From positions 1,178,001 through 1,242,000 of the forward strand of contig CBDFKS010000007.1 of assembly GCA_965248905.1 (NCBI GenBank): a stretch of 64,000 nucleotides of DNA. Direction: 5' to 3'. Below, piece by piece: positions 17,373-25,756 of the stretch. Each line of letters opens with the position of its first letter. Position 1 is the stretch's first letter. Origin of the DNA: CBDFKS01 sp965248905 (lineage in GTDB: Bacteria > Chloroflexota > Dehalococcoidia > Lucifugimonadales > JAGWBF01). Made by a program: the position numbers and the translations under genes. The notes beneath the pieces were generated by a model. It was given only the letters and a program-made list of their open reading frames with translations, searched no databases and was not told where the DNA came from.

Positions 17373-18844
17373 CGTCCGTTCCCGCGCTGTTTGAGCAGGC
17401 TGTCGCGCACCTGCTCGCGATATCCCACGGAGTTGTAGGCGCAGAAGGGGATGGCGCGGCCATCGGGCACCAACACCGCCACACAGCACTTCATAACCTG
17501 CTTGACGTTGAAGGTGTAAGGGTCCAAAAAGTCCTTGATGCCTATCTGGAATATGTACTTCTTCAGGTGGCTCAGGTCTTTGCCCAAACTTAGAGGCAAC
17601 TCACAGATCCCATTACCATCCGTGCATGCGCTCTGAATCAATGCCGCAGTTTTCTCCGCTCCCGCCACCGCCGACGCGGACCAGAGCCCCTCCAAAGCGG
17701 TCTGTATGTCCGCTGCCGAAGGCACCTTCGGAAAGGCGCGATTAGTGATGTAGTCCAGGTATTTATTGACGTCTAACATTCTCGGCAGAGGTATAACCTC
17801 TGTGCCGTCGGTGAGTACGTAAGAGTTGACCTGGCAGTTGGGGAAACAGCATGGCACGGGAACGAAGTCCTCCAGAATGAACTGCCCCTCGGACTGGTCC
17901 ACTATGCCATGAATCACGTCCGGGATGGTCATGCGGTTCATGGGATCAAAAGAGATGTGACGGCCCACGTGGGTCACCGGCTGGAAGACGACCCCTCGTA
18001 CGGCAGGGTGGCCCAGACCGAACTTCAAGATTGCTCCCACCTCGTGTTCATTGATGCCCCGCTCTATGGCAGCTACCAGGGCCACATCCAGGTCGGCTTC
18101 AGCGAGGCGGTCTAAAGCCCGCAGCTTCGTCTCCAGTAAATCTTCTCCTCGTATCGACCTGTAGGTCTCGTCGGTGAGGCCGTCAAACTGGAAATATATC
18201 GCCGGCTTGAGCTTCGCCAGACCCTCTAGAAACCGGTCATCCCTGGCAATGCGAACGCCGTTCGTGTTGATCATGACATTGCCGATTCCACGGTCCTTGG
18301 CTGCCTGTATCATATCCAGGATTTGGGGGTGTATCGTGGGCTCGCCGCCACTAAACTGCACCACCTCCGGATCACCCTCGATCTCCACAAACCTGTCCAG
18401 CATCTTCTCGACCTGCTCCATGGTAAGGCTATAACCCGGACCGGCGTTTGCGAAGCAGATCGGGCAGTTAAGGTTGCATCCCGTGTTGACCTCGATCAGA
18501 GCGAGGCAGATGTGCTGCTTGTGCTCGGGGCAGAGGCCACAGTCTAATGGGCAGCCATCTTTGACCTCCGTGCTGAACTCCAGGGGAATGGTGCCGGGCT
18601 TGTTGAACTTGATAGAGTCCACGTACATCTCGGCGTCGGAGCTGATCAGGCCCTCGAACCACTCGTGCTCTGGGCAACGCTTTCGCATGTATACCTTGTT
18701 CGTACGGATGATGATCTGGGCATCGATTACTCGTTTACATTCGGGGCAAATGCTCCGGGTAAGCTCGTGAAAAATGTAGTCGGCATCCTGTTTGACCTTC
18801 GGAGTTTGACTCCTCACGGCTGAGGTGCGCTTTTCGGTGGCCAT
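17369..18844 (-). CDS. Radical SAM protein of the COG1964 (MJ0619/Tes-like) type
   Basis: A 491-residue radical SAM enzyme with several cysteine clusters: an N-terminal zinc-ribbon-like set (Cys33, Cys36, Cys57 in ICPECK and KRCPEH), an auxiliary set (Cys98, Cys102, Cys105, Cys113 in GCPLDCGLCPEH), the radical SAM CxxxCxxC at Cys123, Cys127, Cys130, then QFSGGEPTIHP and a C-terminal Cys-rich part (VPCCFPNC, MKCCVAVLVPDGRAIPFCAY). This layout is that of COG1964, which includes archaeal tetraether synthase Tes and methanopterin-related enzymes. The bacterial reaction is unknown. It heads a three-gene operon with a methyltransferase and a selenoprotein. ATG 18844 has GAGGAGGAG upstream. Confidence 0.88.
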   Translation of the reverse strand: MATEKRTSAVRSQTPKVKQDADYIFHELTRSICPECKRVIDAQIIIRTNKVYMRKRCPEHEWFEGLISSDAEMYVDSIKFNKPGTIPLEFSTEVKDGCPLDCGLCPEHKQHICLALIEVNTGCNLNCPICFANAGPGYSLTMEQVEKMLDRFVEIEGDPEVVQFSGGEPTIHPQILDMIQAAKDRGIGNVMINTNGVRIARDDRFLEGLAKLKPAIYFQFDGLTDETYRSIRGEDLLETKLRALDRLAEADLDVALVAAIERGINEHEVGAILKFGLGHPAVRGVVFQPVTHVGRHISFDPMNRMTIPDVIHGIVDQSEGQFILEDFVPVPCCFPNCQVNSYVLTDGTEVIPLPRMLDVNKYLDYITNRAFPKVPSAADIQTALEGLWSASAVAGAEKTAALIQSACTDGNGICELPLSLGKDLSHLKKYIFQIGIKDFLDPYTFNVKQVMKCCVAVLVPDGRAIPFCAYNSVGYREQVRDSLLKQRGNGR

Positions 18845-18991
18845 GAAACTCTCACTCCTCCTCAGATAATCGGCGATACGGACTGAAGTTAATCATAGGA
18901 TGTCTGGATACCGCTCTCGGTGCATGTCTCGCTCCTTGAAAAACGGAGAACTTTTGTCTGAACAGATGGTATACCAGTAGAACACCGGTTA

Positions 18992-19219
18992 TCACAGCCA
19001 TAGACAGGTCACACTGTTGGTGACTCCGGAGAATCGACGTATATCATTGCGCAGAACTGACGCGAGGTCTGCCTCGCTGTCCACCGAAAGCTCAACCACA
19101 AAATCGTAGGGCCCTAGCACCTCGCGAACTTGAGCGCCCGGTATAGATCGTAGGTGGTCTCCCACTGCCTGAGTGTGGGCAGGCCCGACCGTAATCAACA
19201 AATAAGCATTAGTTGCCAT
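18992..19219 (-). CDS. Stand-alone Lrp/AsnC ligand-binding (RAM) domain protein
   Basis: A 75-residue protein consisting only of the RAM ferredoxin-like domain (MATNAYLLITVGPAH start, VREVLGPYDFVVELSVDSEADL middle). It lacks the N-terminal helix-turn-helix of Lrp/AsnC regulators, so it is probably a small-molecule-binding oligomer, as in archaeal and bacterial SraA-like proteins. It lies alone between the radical SAM operon and the divergent CoA transferase. Confidence 0.85.
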   Translation of the reverse strand: MATNAYLLITVGPAHTQAVGDHLRSIPGAQVREVLGPYDFVVELSVDSEADLASVLRNDIRRFSGVTNSVTCLWL

Positions 19220-19332
19220 AAGACCTTCTTGGATTTAGATGCTGCTATAATATACCAATCCACACCTCGGCATCACAAGTGCCTTGACACTCGCCCTGCG
19301 CCGCAGCCTTGACCACCTTAAGGAGAACCACC

Positions 19333-20535
19333 ATGTCTTCTGATTCAGCTCTGCCCCTGGATGGCGTCGTTGTATTGGATTGCACCCAGATAATGGCTGG
19401 GCCCTTCTGCACCTTACTGCTCGCGGACATGGGAGCCGACGTGATCAAGGTGGAGAAGCCCAATGGCGGGGACGACAGTCGCAGGATGGGGCCTCCCTTC
19501 ATCGAAGGACGCTCCGCAGCCTTTCTGGCAGTCAACAGGAACAAACGTAGCCTTGCTCTGAATCTGAGGGCCGAAGAGGGGCAACAGGTGTTCAAGGAGT
19601 TGGCTCAACGGGCTGACGTATTGGTGGAAAATTTCAGACCGGGGGCCATGGAAAGGCTAGGGCTGGGGTATGAGCAGATGAGTGGGATTAATCCCGGTCT
19701 CATCTACTGCGCCATCTCAGGATTCGGACAGACCGGCCCCTACAGGGAGCGGGGAGGCTTCGACCTGGTGGCCCAGGGCATGAGCGGCCTGATGAGCGTG
19801 ACGGGGTCTCCCGGTGGCCCTCCAATCAAGGTCGGCGTACCCATCACTGACCTGACCGCCGGAATGTACGGCGCCTATGGGATACTGACTGCTTATATCC
19901 ATCGGCTGCGTACCGGGGAGGGACAGATGGTGGACATGTCCCTGCTGGAGGCGGGCATCGCATACACTTTCTGGGAGTCGTCGGTGTACTTTGGCACCGG
20001 GGAGGTGCCAGGCCCTTTGGGCTCTGCCCACCGGCTGTCAGCACCATACCAGGCTCTGAAGACCAAGGACGGCTATATAAACATCGGGGCCGCCACCCAG
20101 CCGACGTGGGAGAAGATGTGCGGGTGCATTGGCCATGAGGAGCTGATCGCTGACCCCAGGTTCGCCACCAGCGGTGACAGGAAAGGCCACGAGCAGGAGC
20201 TGGCCACACTGCTGGAAAAGACCTTCACCCAAGAGAATACCAGCCACTGGATGACCATCCTAGAGACTGCGGGCGTGCCTTGCGGTCCCATATACGACCT
20301 TGGTCAGGTCTATTCCGACCCCCAGGTTCTCCATCGCAAAATGCTTGTGGATATCGATGACCAGGAGCTTGGGGTCTTGAAAAACATCGGCATCCCCGTG
20401 AAGCTGTCCAAAACCCCGGGACGCATTCGCCGACGGGCCCCAGACCTGGGAGAGCATAGTCGGGAGATATTGCTCTATGCAGGCTACGATGAGGACGATC
20501 TGGAGCGTTTAACGAAACAGGACGTCGTTAAATAA
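19333..20535 (+). CDS. CaiB/BaiF family (class III) CoA transferase
   Basis: A 400-residue class III CoA transferase that moves CoA between organic acids via an enzyme-bound anhydride. Conserved blocks: PLDGVVVLDCTQIMAGPFCT, then LADMGADVIKVEKP, then ENFRPGAMERLGLGY, then GFGQTGPY, and the catalytic Asp in VPITDLTAGMYGA. ATG 19333 follows AAGGAGAACC. Substrates cannot be assigned. The gene ends 26 bp before the 3' remains of the IS-interrupted membrane-protein gene on the other strand. Confidence 0.93.
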   Translation: MSSDSALPLDGVVVLDCTQIMAGPFCTLLLADMGADVIKVEKPNGGDDSRRMGPPFIEGRSAAFLAVNRNKRSLALNLRAEEGQQVFKELAQRADVLVENFRPGAMERLGLGYEQMSGINPGLIYCAISGFGQTGPYRERGGFDLVAQGMSGLMSVTGSPGGPPIKVGVPITDLTAGMYGAYGILTAYIHRLRTGEGQMVDMSLLEAGIAYTFWESSVYFGTGEVPGPLGSAHRLSAPYQALKTKDGYINIGAATQPTWEKMCGCIGHEELIADPRFATSGDRKGHEQELATLLEKTFTQENTSHWMTILETAGVPCGPIYDLGQVYSDPQVLHRKMLVDIDDQELGVLKNIGIPVKLSKTPGRIRRRAPDLGEHSREILLYAGYDEDDLERLTKQDVVK

Positions 20536-20560
20536 TAAGAGACCAACCTTCCAATTGATG

Positions 20561-20674
20561 TTAATCGCCCCTCACACAGGTTGTCACTCCGGATACCTTA
20601 TCTTCGGTACAGATGACTATTAGGTCTTTGGGTAAAAAGTCCCCTTGAAACACCGAACGAACCTCTGTTACTCC
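20561..20674 (-). pseudogene. 3' part of a small membrane-protein gene cut off by an IS1182-type insertion
   Basis: On the minus strand this reads GVTEVRSVFQGDFLPKDL, then IVICTEDKVSGVTTCVRGD and a stop. It continues exactly the frame of the 22436-22623 fragment on the other side of the element. The shared 54-bp direct repeat supplies the overlap, so the ancestral protein of about 82 residues can be rebuilt. Confidence 0.85.
20621..20674. repeat. 54-bp direct repeat flanking the IS1182-type element, left copy
   Basis: Identical over 54 bp (TAGGTCTTTGGG through GTTACTCC) to 22435-22488. It is target sequence, not IS sequence, because it lies inside the interrupted membrane-protein gene. A long duplication of this kind is known for some IS1182-family elements. 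Confidence 0.93.
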
Positions 20675-22434
20675 TAGGAGCCTGAGCAATTAGTCGTGTG
20701 GTGCCGGGGCACTGCTGTACTCGCGCGATTTCCGCAAGGAGCGACGCTTGGGTGGGGACAGGGAGTTCTTGTAGACTGGAGGTCCACGCTACGGAGGCGC
20801 CAATGTTTCGATCGTACGATCAAAGCCAACCATTCCTACTGCCCCCGAGTTTGCAGGACTTCGTGGATGAGAATCACCCTGCTCACCTGATCAATGACTT
20901 GGTGGACCAAGTGGATCTGAGTGCCCTGGAAGCGCGCTACGGAAACCTCGGCCAGCCCGCCTACCATCCGCGCCTGATGCTGAAGGTCATCCTGTACGGT
21001 TTCACCGTTGGGATATTCAGCTCTCGCAAACTCCAGCGGGCCTGCCAGGAGAACCTGGCCTTCAAGTACCTGGCGGGCATGGAGACCCCGGTGTTCAGGA
21101 CCTTCATCGAGTTCCGGCAGCGGCACCGGGACGATATGAAAGAGGTCTTCGTACAGACGGTGAAGCTGGCCCGCGCCTTAGGGCTGGCGCGGCTCGGTGC
21201 GGTGGCACTGGATGGTTCCAAGGTAGAGGCCGACACTTCCAAGCATAAGGCCATGAGCTACGGCCGCATGCTGGAGGAGGAATCGAAGCTGAGGGTGGAA
21301 ATTGAGCAGTTGCTCGAGGCGGCGCAGGCCACCGACGAGCAGGAGGACCAGGAATGCAGCCCCGATTCGGATGGCTACCGGGTGTCGGACGAACTGGCGC
21401 GGCGGGAACAGCGGCTGGAGAAGATCGAAGAGGCCAAGGCCGCCTTGGAGGAGCGGGAGAAGAGGGAACACCCCGACGAGCCGATCGACCCGAAGAAGCA
21501 GGTCTCCTTTGCGGACCATGATGCACGGTGCTTTAGCAAGCCGGGGGACGGGACTCGATACGTCTATAATGCCCAGGCCGCAGTGGACATGGACAACCAG
21601 ATCATCGTGTCGAACCATATCGAGGACTCGGTCAGTGACGCACACGCAGCCGAACCGATCCTGGCGCACATGGAGCAGGAGCTGGACCAGGTGCCCCGGG
21701 CGTTGGTGACTGACGCGGGCTACGGGAACCAGAACACGCTGGACAGTTGCCGGAAGCGGGGCGTGACGCCGGTGTGTGCCACGACCCGAGAGGGAAAAGA
21801 AGGTCAGGAGGTAGGCAAACTGGACCGCCTCAGCTACGACCGGGATCAGGACAGGTTTGTTTGCCCCCGCGGTCACACCTTCGCCTTTGCTCATGAGCAT
21901 CCCACCAACGGGGCGAGAACATACAAGACGATGGAGCCCGTGGCCTGCACGTGTGGCCAGTACGAAGCCGCTGATGGTCGTGAAGTGATCAGCGTGGGCC
22001 AGGGTCACCTGGCCAAACGCGAACTCAAGCGGATTATGGACGGGACGGGCCATCGAGAGCTCTATCGTCGGCGCAAATGTACGGTAGAACCGGTGTTCGG
22101 GCAGATCAAGGTCGGCATGGGATTCCGGCGGTTCTGGTATCGGGGTAGGCAGAACGTGGGCAGCGAATGGAACCTGGTGTGCGCCGCGTTCAATGTTAAG
22201 AAGATCGCGGCCTTGCTGCCCATCCAGCGTCACCCGGTCAACCCGGAGCAGGCCGCTGGCGACGAGGGCGCGAACCGGTCCATTTCGAAGCTGCGACCGC
22301 TCATCTTCCTCTTCTTCAGCGGTCCCGTGGCGCGATTCATCCGATCAATCCGTCCACGGCCATCCGCGCGGTCTCCCTATTGCCCCACGCTGCTCGAGGC
22401 TCCCATGACCGGCATCACTAATTGCTCAGACTCC
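20675..22434 (+). mobile_element. IS1182-family insertion sequence
   Basis: About 1,760 bp, with terminal inverted repeats GGAGCCTGAGCAATTAGT (left) and GGAGTCTGAGCAATTAGT (right, reversed), one mismatch in 18. It carries one transposase gene. The exact ends are ambiguous by a few bases because a TAGG is present at both junctions. The intact ORF, near-perfect termini and identical flanking repeats point to a recent insertion. Confidence 0.9.
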
Positions 22435-22437
22435 TAG
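20803..22437 (+). CDS. IS1182-family transposase
   Basis: A 544-residue DDE transposase. The N-terminal domain (HPAHLINDLVDQVDLSALEARYG, YHPRLMLKVILYGF) is typical, followed by a catalytic Asp in VALDGSKVEADTSKHKAMSYG, a coiled charged stretch, the second Asp in LVTDAGYGNQNTLD and the C-terminal Glu region (YRRRKCTVEPVFGQIKVGMGFRRF). ATG 20803 was chosen because the upstream extension covers the terminal region. The stop codon TAG is completed by the first bases of the right flanking repeat. Confidence 0.94.
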   Translation: MFRSYDQSQPFLLPPSLQDFVDENHPAHLINDLVDQVDLSALEARYGNLGQPAYHPRLMLKVILYGFTVGIFSSRKLQRACQENLAFKYLAGMETPVFRTFIEFRQRHRDDMKEVFVQTVKLARALGLARLGAVALDGSKVEADTSKHKAMSYGRMLEEESKLRVEIEQLLEAAQATDEQEDQECSPDSDGYRVSDELARREQRLEKIEEAKAALEEREKREHPDEPIDPKKQVSFADHDARCFSKPGDGTRYVYNAQAAVDMDNQIIVSNHIEDSVSDAHAAEPILAHMEQELDQVPRALVTDAGYGNQNTLDSCRKRGVTPVCATTREGKEGQEVGKLDRLSYDRDQDRFVCPRGHTFAFAHEHPTNGARTYKTMEPVACTCGQYEAADGREVISVGQGHLAKRELKRIMDGTGHRELYRRRKCTVEPVFGQIKVGMGFRRFWYRGRQNVGSEWNLVCAAFNVKKIAALLPIQRHPVNPEQAAGDEGANRSISKLRPLIFLFFSGPVARFIRSIRPRPSARSPYCPTLLEAPMTGITNCSDS

Positions 22438-22488
22438 GTCTTTGGGTAAAAAGTCCCCTTGAAACACCGAACGAACCTCTGTTACTCC
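22435..22488. repeat. 54-bp direct repeat flanking the IS1182-type element, right copy
   Basis: Second copy of the repeat at 20621-20674, with no mismatch seen. It lies within the 3' portion of the interrupted membrane-protein gene and provides the last bases of the transposase stop codon. Confidence 0.93.
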
Positions 22489-22623
22489 AGTCTGATCCGT
22501 TATGGCCAATCCTATGGCCGCGACCGCAGCGGCTGTCAACACGCCTACGATAGTACCTATTACTATCTTCGCGATAAAGTTACCAACCAACACCTTCCAG
22601 ATAAACCCCAACAATGCTCCCAT
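22436..22623 (-). pseudogene. 5' part of the IS-interrupted small membrane-protein gene
   Basis: Start ATG 22623 follows GGAGGAAGG. The product begins MGALLGFIWKVLVGNF, has a long hydrophobic segment (IVIGTIVGVLTAAAVAAIGLA), then a short polar tail. At the element the frame runs into two IS-derived residues and a stop at 22426-22428. Because the membrane anchor is complete and only about 19 C-terminal residues are replaced, the truncated protein could still be made. No family recognised. Confidence 0.75.
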
Positions 22624-22766
22624 CGGACCTTCCTCCATATTTCATAGTTTCACGTTTCCATTAACGGCAAGATTAGGTATCTATGCCGTTTCTAAATGCA
22701 GGGAAGGGAAAGGGCCCGACTAGAGTCTGATTAGCACGCCAGCGACCCGGAGTCGTGCTCAGCCGC

Positions 22767-23660
22767 TTACGGCCCGTACTTCGTGTCCAGGTCCATCCAC
22801 TGGGCGGTCTGCAGCATGTCCCGGTATATCTTCGCGTCCATCCGAGGGTGCCGATCGAAGTACCCCTTTACGGTGCCGTTTTTGCTAAGCTCACTCATCA
22901 CAGCATAGACAGCTCCAGCGGCAGCTTGCAGGGCCTCCGAGGGGTAGATATATATCTTGTAACCCAGCTCTGCGATTTGGCTGGTGGTAAGCTCCGAAGG
23001 AAGGGCCAATCCAAGCAGCGGCCCCGGCACCTCCTTACGGACTCGCCTATGGGCCTCTAGAACCTTCTCTACGGGCAAGTCGGTCCAGGCTTCACCGTTC
23101 ACCATCCAGATCTGAGGCATTACGATGTCGGCTCCGGCCTCTCTGTAGAGGTTGCATCGTTCGATGAGCTCGTCTATGGAGACCTCGTCACCATCGCTGC
23201 GAGCGATGATGGTGAAGTCGGGATCTGTGCGGGCGTCCAAAGCAGCTTTGACCATCCCCACAGCCTGGTCCTTGGGCAGCAGTCTCCGAGACTTGACGCT
23301 GGGGCTGTTGGGTGGTGTAACCTGGTCCTCGATGTGAATGGCGGCCACGCCAGCTTTCTCAAACTGCTTCACTGTCCGAATCACGTTGATGTAGCTGCCG
23401 AATCCAGCTTCCCCGTCACATATCACCGGCAGACCGGTGGCATCGGCAATCCGCCCCGCTTGGGTGGTGGTTTCCGTCAGCGTCTTCAGTCCCATGTCCG
23501 GGTGACCGAACATCACGGCCTCGGCTGCGGAACCTCCCATGTAGACTGCCTTGAACCCCAGTTGCTTATGAATAAGCGCGGACACGGAGTCGTAGCACCC
23601 CGGTACCGCGAGCATACCCGGCTCTTTGAGCAGGTCCCTTAGTTGGGTTGTCCCTTTCAT
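22767..23660 (-). CDS. Isocitrate lyase/PEP mutase superfamily protein
   Basis: A 297-residue TIM-barrel enzyme of the PEP mutase / 2-methylisocitrate lyase group. Seen: LRDLLKEPGMLAVPGCYDSVSA, then VYMGGSAAEAVMFGHPDMG, then the Mg-binding VICDGEAGFGSYINVIRTV and AAIHIEDQVTPP. The KKCGH catalytic motif of true isocitrate lyases is absent; oxaloacetate decarboxylase, carboxyphosphonoenolpyruvate mutase-like or methylisocitrate lyase-like activity is possible. It is probably co-transcribed with the upstream NTF2-like gene (30-bp gap). Confidence 0.88.
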   Translation of the reverse strand: MKGTTQLRDLLKEPGMLAVPGCYDSVSALIHKQLGFKAVYMGGSAAEAVMFGHPDMGLKTLTETTTQAGRIADATGLPVICDGEAGFGSYINVIRTVKQFEKAGVAAIHIEDQVTPPNSPSVKSRRLLPKDQAVGMVKAALDARTDPDFTIIARSDGDEVSIDELIERCNLYREAGADIVMPQIWMVNGEAWTDLPVEKVLEAHRRVRKEVPGPLLGLALPSELTTSQIAELGYKIYIYPSEALQAAAGAVYAVMSELSKNGTVKGYFDRHPRMDAKIYRDMLQTAQWMDLDTKYGP

Positions 23661-23690
23661 CTCTCCTCCTTTAGCTTGGGCTGGTAAAGC

Positions 23691-24080
23691 TCAGCTTGAC
23701 GCGTGGTGATGCACCATTCGCCAGCCGTTTTCTCCGCGAACAAATATGTTCGTTGCTTGAACACCGAAGTTTGTCGCCCGTCCGTCGACTACGTTACTGA
23801 TATTCTCAACGCACGAAACCCAGGCAAAGTCTCCGTGGATGATAGCCACCGCATCCGTGATATTGAAGTGCATCAGAGTGGTGTTGTAGAAGATCCCTTC
23901 CCAACTCCTTCTTATATCCTCCCAGCCTCTAAGGAGCTTCCAGCCTGGATGGATACATAATACACGCTCAGAACTCTCCCAGACATTTTCCATCTCATCG
24001 ATGTCTAGGCTCCCGAACGCTTCATAGAACCGGAGATTGGTCGCGAGCACGTCACCAACATCCCCGTTTTCCTGGCTCAT
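23691..24080 (-). CDS. SnoaL/NTF2-like (DUF4440-type) protein
   Basis: A 129-residue cone-shaped NTF2-fold protein: NLRFYEAFGSLDIDEMENVW at the start, then RVLCIHPGWKLLRGWEDIRRSWEGIF, then a C-terminal NIFVRGENGWRMVHHHAS. Members act as small hydrolases, isomerases or ligand binders; no specific role can be given. It precedes the PEP-mutase-like gene on the same strand by 30 bp. The 234 bp upstream to 24314 contain no further gene. Confidence 0.85.
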   Translation of the reverse strand: MSQENGDVGDVLATNLRFYEAFGSLDIDEMENVWESSERVLCIHPGWKLLRGWEDIRRSWEGIFYNTTLMHFNITDAVAIIHGDFAWVSCVENISNVVDGRATNFGVQATNIFVRGENGWRMVHHHASS

Positions 24081-24314
24081 GCGGCACCTCTGTTCGCTCT
24101 AGTTATCATGGCAATCGATGGACGGGCCTGGCTTGCTCCTGGCGTGTTTCCTATTGTCGCTGTCAGATGAGGTCTGTTGAAGGGCTGAGCAGGCTCAAGA
24201 GCGCGCATCCTCCCAATTATGCAAACACGTGGAAATTGTATCAGAATCTGAGTCGCCATCCCACTTGGCATGGCATGTGATAGTATACCTTGAACATCCA
24301 GCAGGAGGTGCCCG

Positions 24315-25115
24315 TTGGACCAAAGCCAGATCGAACTTAATAACGAGGACGGAGTAGCAACCATATCCCTGAATCGTCCGCAGGTTCGCAATGCTCTGAC
24401 GCCTGACATGATGGCAGCCTTGGCAACAGCGTTAAAGGAATGCCAGGCCGACGACATACGTGTTGTGGTCATCACAGGCCGTGGCGGAGCCTTTTGCTCC
24501 GGCGCTGACGTGAAGAACCTCACAGAGACTCTGGCAAAGGGCGCACAAGAGCTATCTCGTCAGTTGAAGGAGATAGCGGACCTATTCCATCATGAGATTG
24601 TAATGGGCATCCGGCAGCTACAAAAGCCGGTGATCGCCAGCATAGGTGGAGTGGCGGCGGGGGGCGGTTTCAGCCTGGCACTGGCATGCGACATGCGCAT
24701 AGCATCTCAGCAGGCACGCTTCGCGCTGGCCTATTCCAACATCGGCAGCACCGCCGACGGCGGTTCTACCTACTACCTTCCCCGCCTGTTGGGTCCGGCC
24801 CTAGCTTTGGAGGTCTACCTGATGAGCCAGCCTATCAGCGCTCAACGGGCCCTGGAAATGGGCCTGGTCAATCGAGTGGTTCCCGCCGATGAGCTGGAGA
24901 AGCACACCGGAGAGATGGCCCGCCGGCTGGCTTCTGGGCCAACGACCGCCTACGGACGAACGAAGGCGTTGATGGACCGGTCCTGGGACTCGGACCTGAT
25001 TTCGCAGATGGACGAGGAGGCCCGTGTCTTCAGTGAGACTGCCCTGACCCACGATTTTCAGGAGGGGATTACCGCTTTCGTGGAGAAGCGAGGGCCACGA
25101 TTTCGAGGGTCATAA
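24315..25115 (+). CDS. Enoyl-CoA hydratase/isomerase, PaaG-like
   Basis: A 266-residue crotonase. The oxyanion-hole segments are CSGADVKNL and SIGGVAAGGGFSLALACDMRIA. The following block AYSNIGSTADGGSTYYLPRLLG has Asp where hydratases carry the second catalytic Glu, as in PaaG-type 1,2-epoxyphenylacetyl-CoA isomerases, so isomerisation is plausible. Translation starts at TTG 24315, five bases after AGGAGGTG. Substrate unknown. Confidence 0.9.
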   Translation: MDQSQIELNNEDGVATISLNRPQVRNALTPDMMAALATALKECQADDIRVVVITGRGGAFCSGADVKNLTETLAKGAQELSRQLKEIADLFHHEIVMGIRQLQKPVIASIGGVAAGGGFSLALACDMRIASQQARFALAYSNIGSTADGGSTYYLPRLLGPALALEVYLMSQPISAQRALEMGLVNRVVPADELEKHTGEMARRLASGPTTAYGRTKALMDRSWDSDLISQMDEEARVFSETALTHDFQEGITAFVEKRGPRFRGS

Positions 25116-25289
25116 CATAGGGCGGCTGTCTGATAGCGTTCCGTTAGATACGGAGAAGGAGTACGAACAGCTCAAAGGCACCATGGACCGAATGATTAAA
25201 TGGGGAGTCGTGCTTTTCCCGAGGGAGATCAATTGACCTCAGACTCAAGTCGATATAGAATGCATTGAATCAACTAAAACTGAACTACT
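25116..25289. other. Gap with a possible ORF remnant
   Basis: On the plus strand a frame through EYEQLKGTMDRMIKWGVVLF ends at TGA 25235-25237. It has no clear start or ribosome-binding site and matches no family I recognise. It may be the tail of a lost gene. Nothing else is visible before the riboswitch. Confidence 0.3.
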
Positions 25290-25341
25290 GGCGATGGGGC
25301 TCGCCCTGAAGTCCTCGCAAGAGGTGATAGCTCCTACTGAA
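25290..25341 (+). ncRNA. Fluoride (crcB-type) riboswitch aptamer
   Basis: The sequence follows the known fluoride aptamer block by block: GGCGAUGGGGCUCGCC (stem GGCG/CGCC with the AUGGGGCU loop), then CCUC-GCAA-GAGG with a GNRA loop, then UGAUAGCUCCUACUG. AGCUCC can pair with GGGGCU in the first loop, giving the defining pseudoknot. It lies directly upstream of fluC, the expected target. Confidence 0.93.
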
Positions 25342-25357
25342 TGGTAGGAGCTATTTT
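25327..25357 (+). terminator. Expression-platform terminator of the fluoride riboswitch
   Basis: ATAGCTCCTAC pairs with GTAGGAGCTAT around a six-base loop and runs into TTTT. The 5' arm includes the AGCTCC strand of the aptamer pseudoknot, so fluoride-bound aptamer and terminator exclude each other. By the known mechanism, fluoride would permit readthrough into fluC. Confidence 0.88.
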
Positions 25358-25376
25358 CATATAGGAAAGGAGCCGT

Positions 25377-25748
25377 GTGAAAGAGGCTTTGACTGTAATG
25401 GCGGCAGGAGCTGGAGGAGCATTAGCGCGGTATCTCGTGTATCTCCTGGTCTTGCGAGTCAGCGGAACCGGCCTGGGCGCCATATTTGCCGTGAATATCT
25501 CGGGTAGCTTCGTTCTAGGGTTGCTGCTTGCCCTTTCTTCTGCCAGACTCTCTCTGCCACCTAGCTTAATGTTGGCGATCACCGTCGGTTTTCTGGCCAG
25601 CTATACCACCTTCTCTACTCTCATGTGGGACACGTTTCGGTTTAGCCACGACGGCTCCGTAGCCATCGCCGTACTAAACTTGAGCGCCAGCATCGCTATC
25701 GGCATTGCGGCCGTGGCGTTGGGGTACGTCATTGGACGGGCCGTGTAG
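25377..25748 (+). CDS. fluC: Fluoride channel FluC/CrcB
   Basis: A 123-residue, four-helix dual-topology fluoride exporter. Signature segments are present: AGAGGALARYLVYLL, FAVNISGSFVLGLL and TVGFLASYTTFSTLMWD (the TTFST channel motif). GTG 25377 is preceded by AAAGGAG. A single long gene implies a homodimeric channel. It is controlled by the riboswitch immediately upstream. Confidence 0.95.
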   Translation: MKEALTVMAAGAGGALARYLVYLLVLRVSGTGLGAIFAVNISGSFVLGLLLALSSARLSLPPSLMLAITVGFLASYTTFSTLMWDTFRFSHDGSVAIAVLNLSASIAIGIAAVALGYVIGRAV

Positions 25749-25756
25749 AAAAATCT

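Noticed and set aside
21178..22233. Long (351-codon) open frame antisense to the IS1182 transposase
   Set aside because: A shadow of the GC-rich transposase gene; composition is unlike a real protein and the sense gene is a clear family member.
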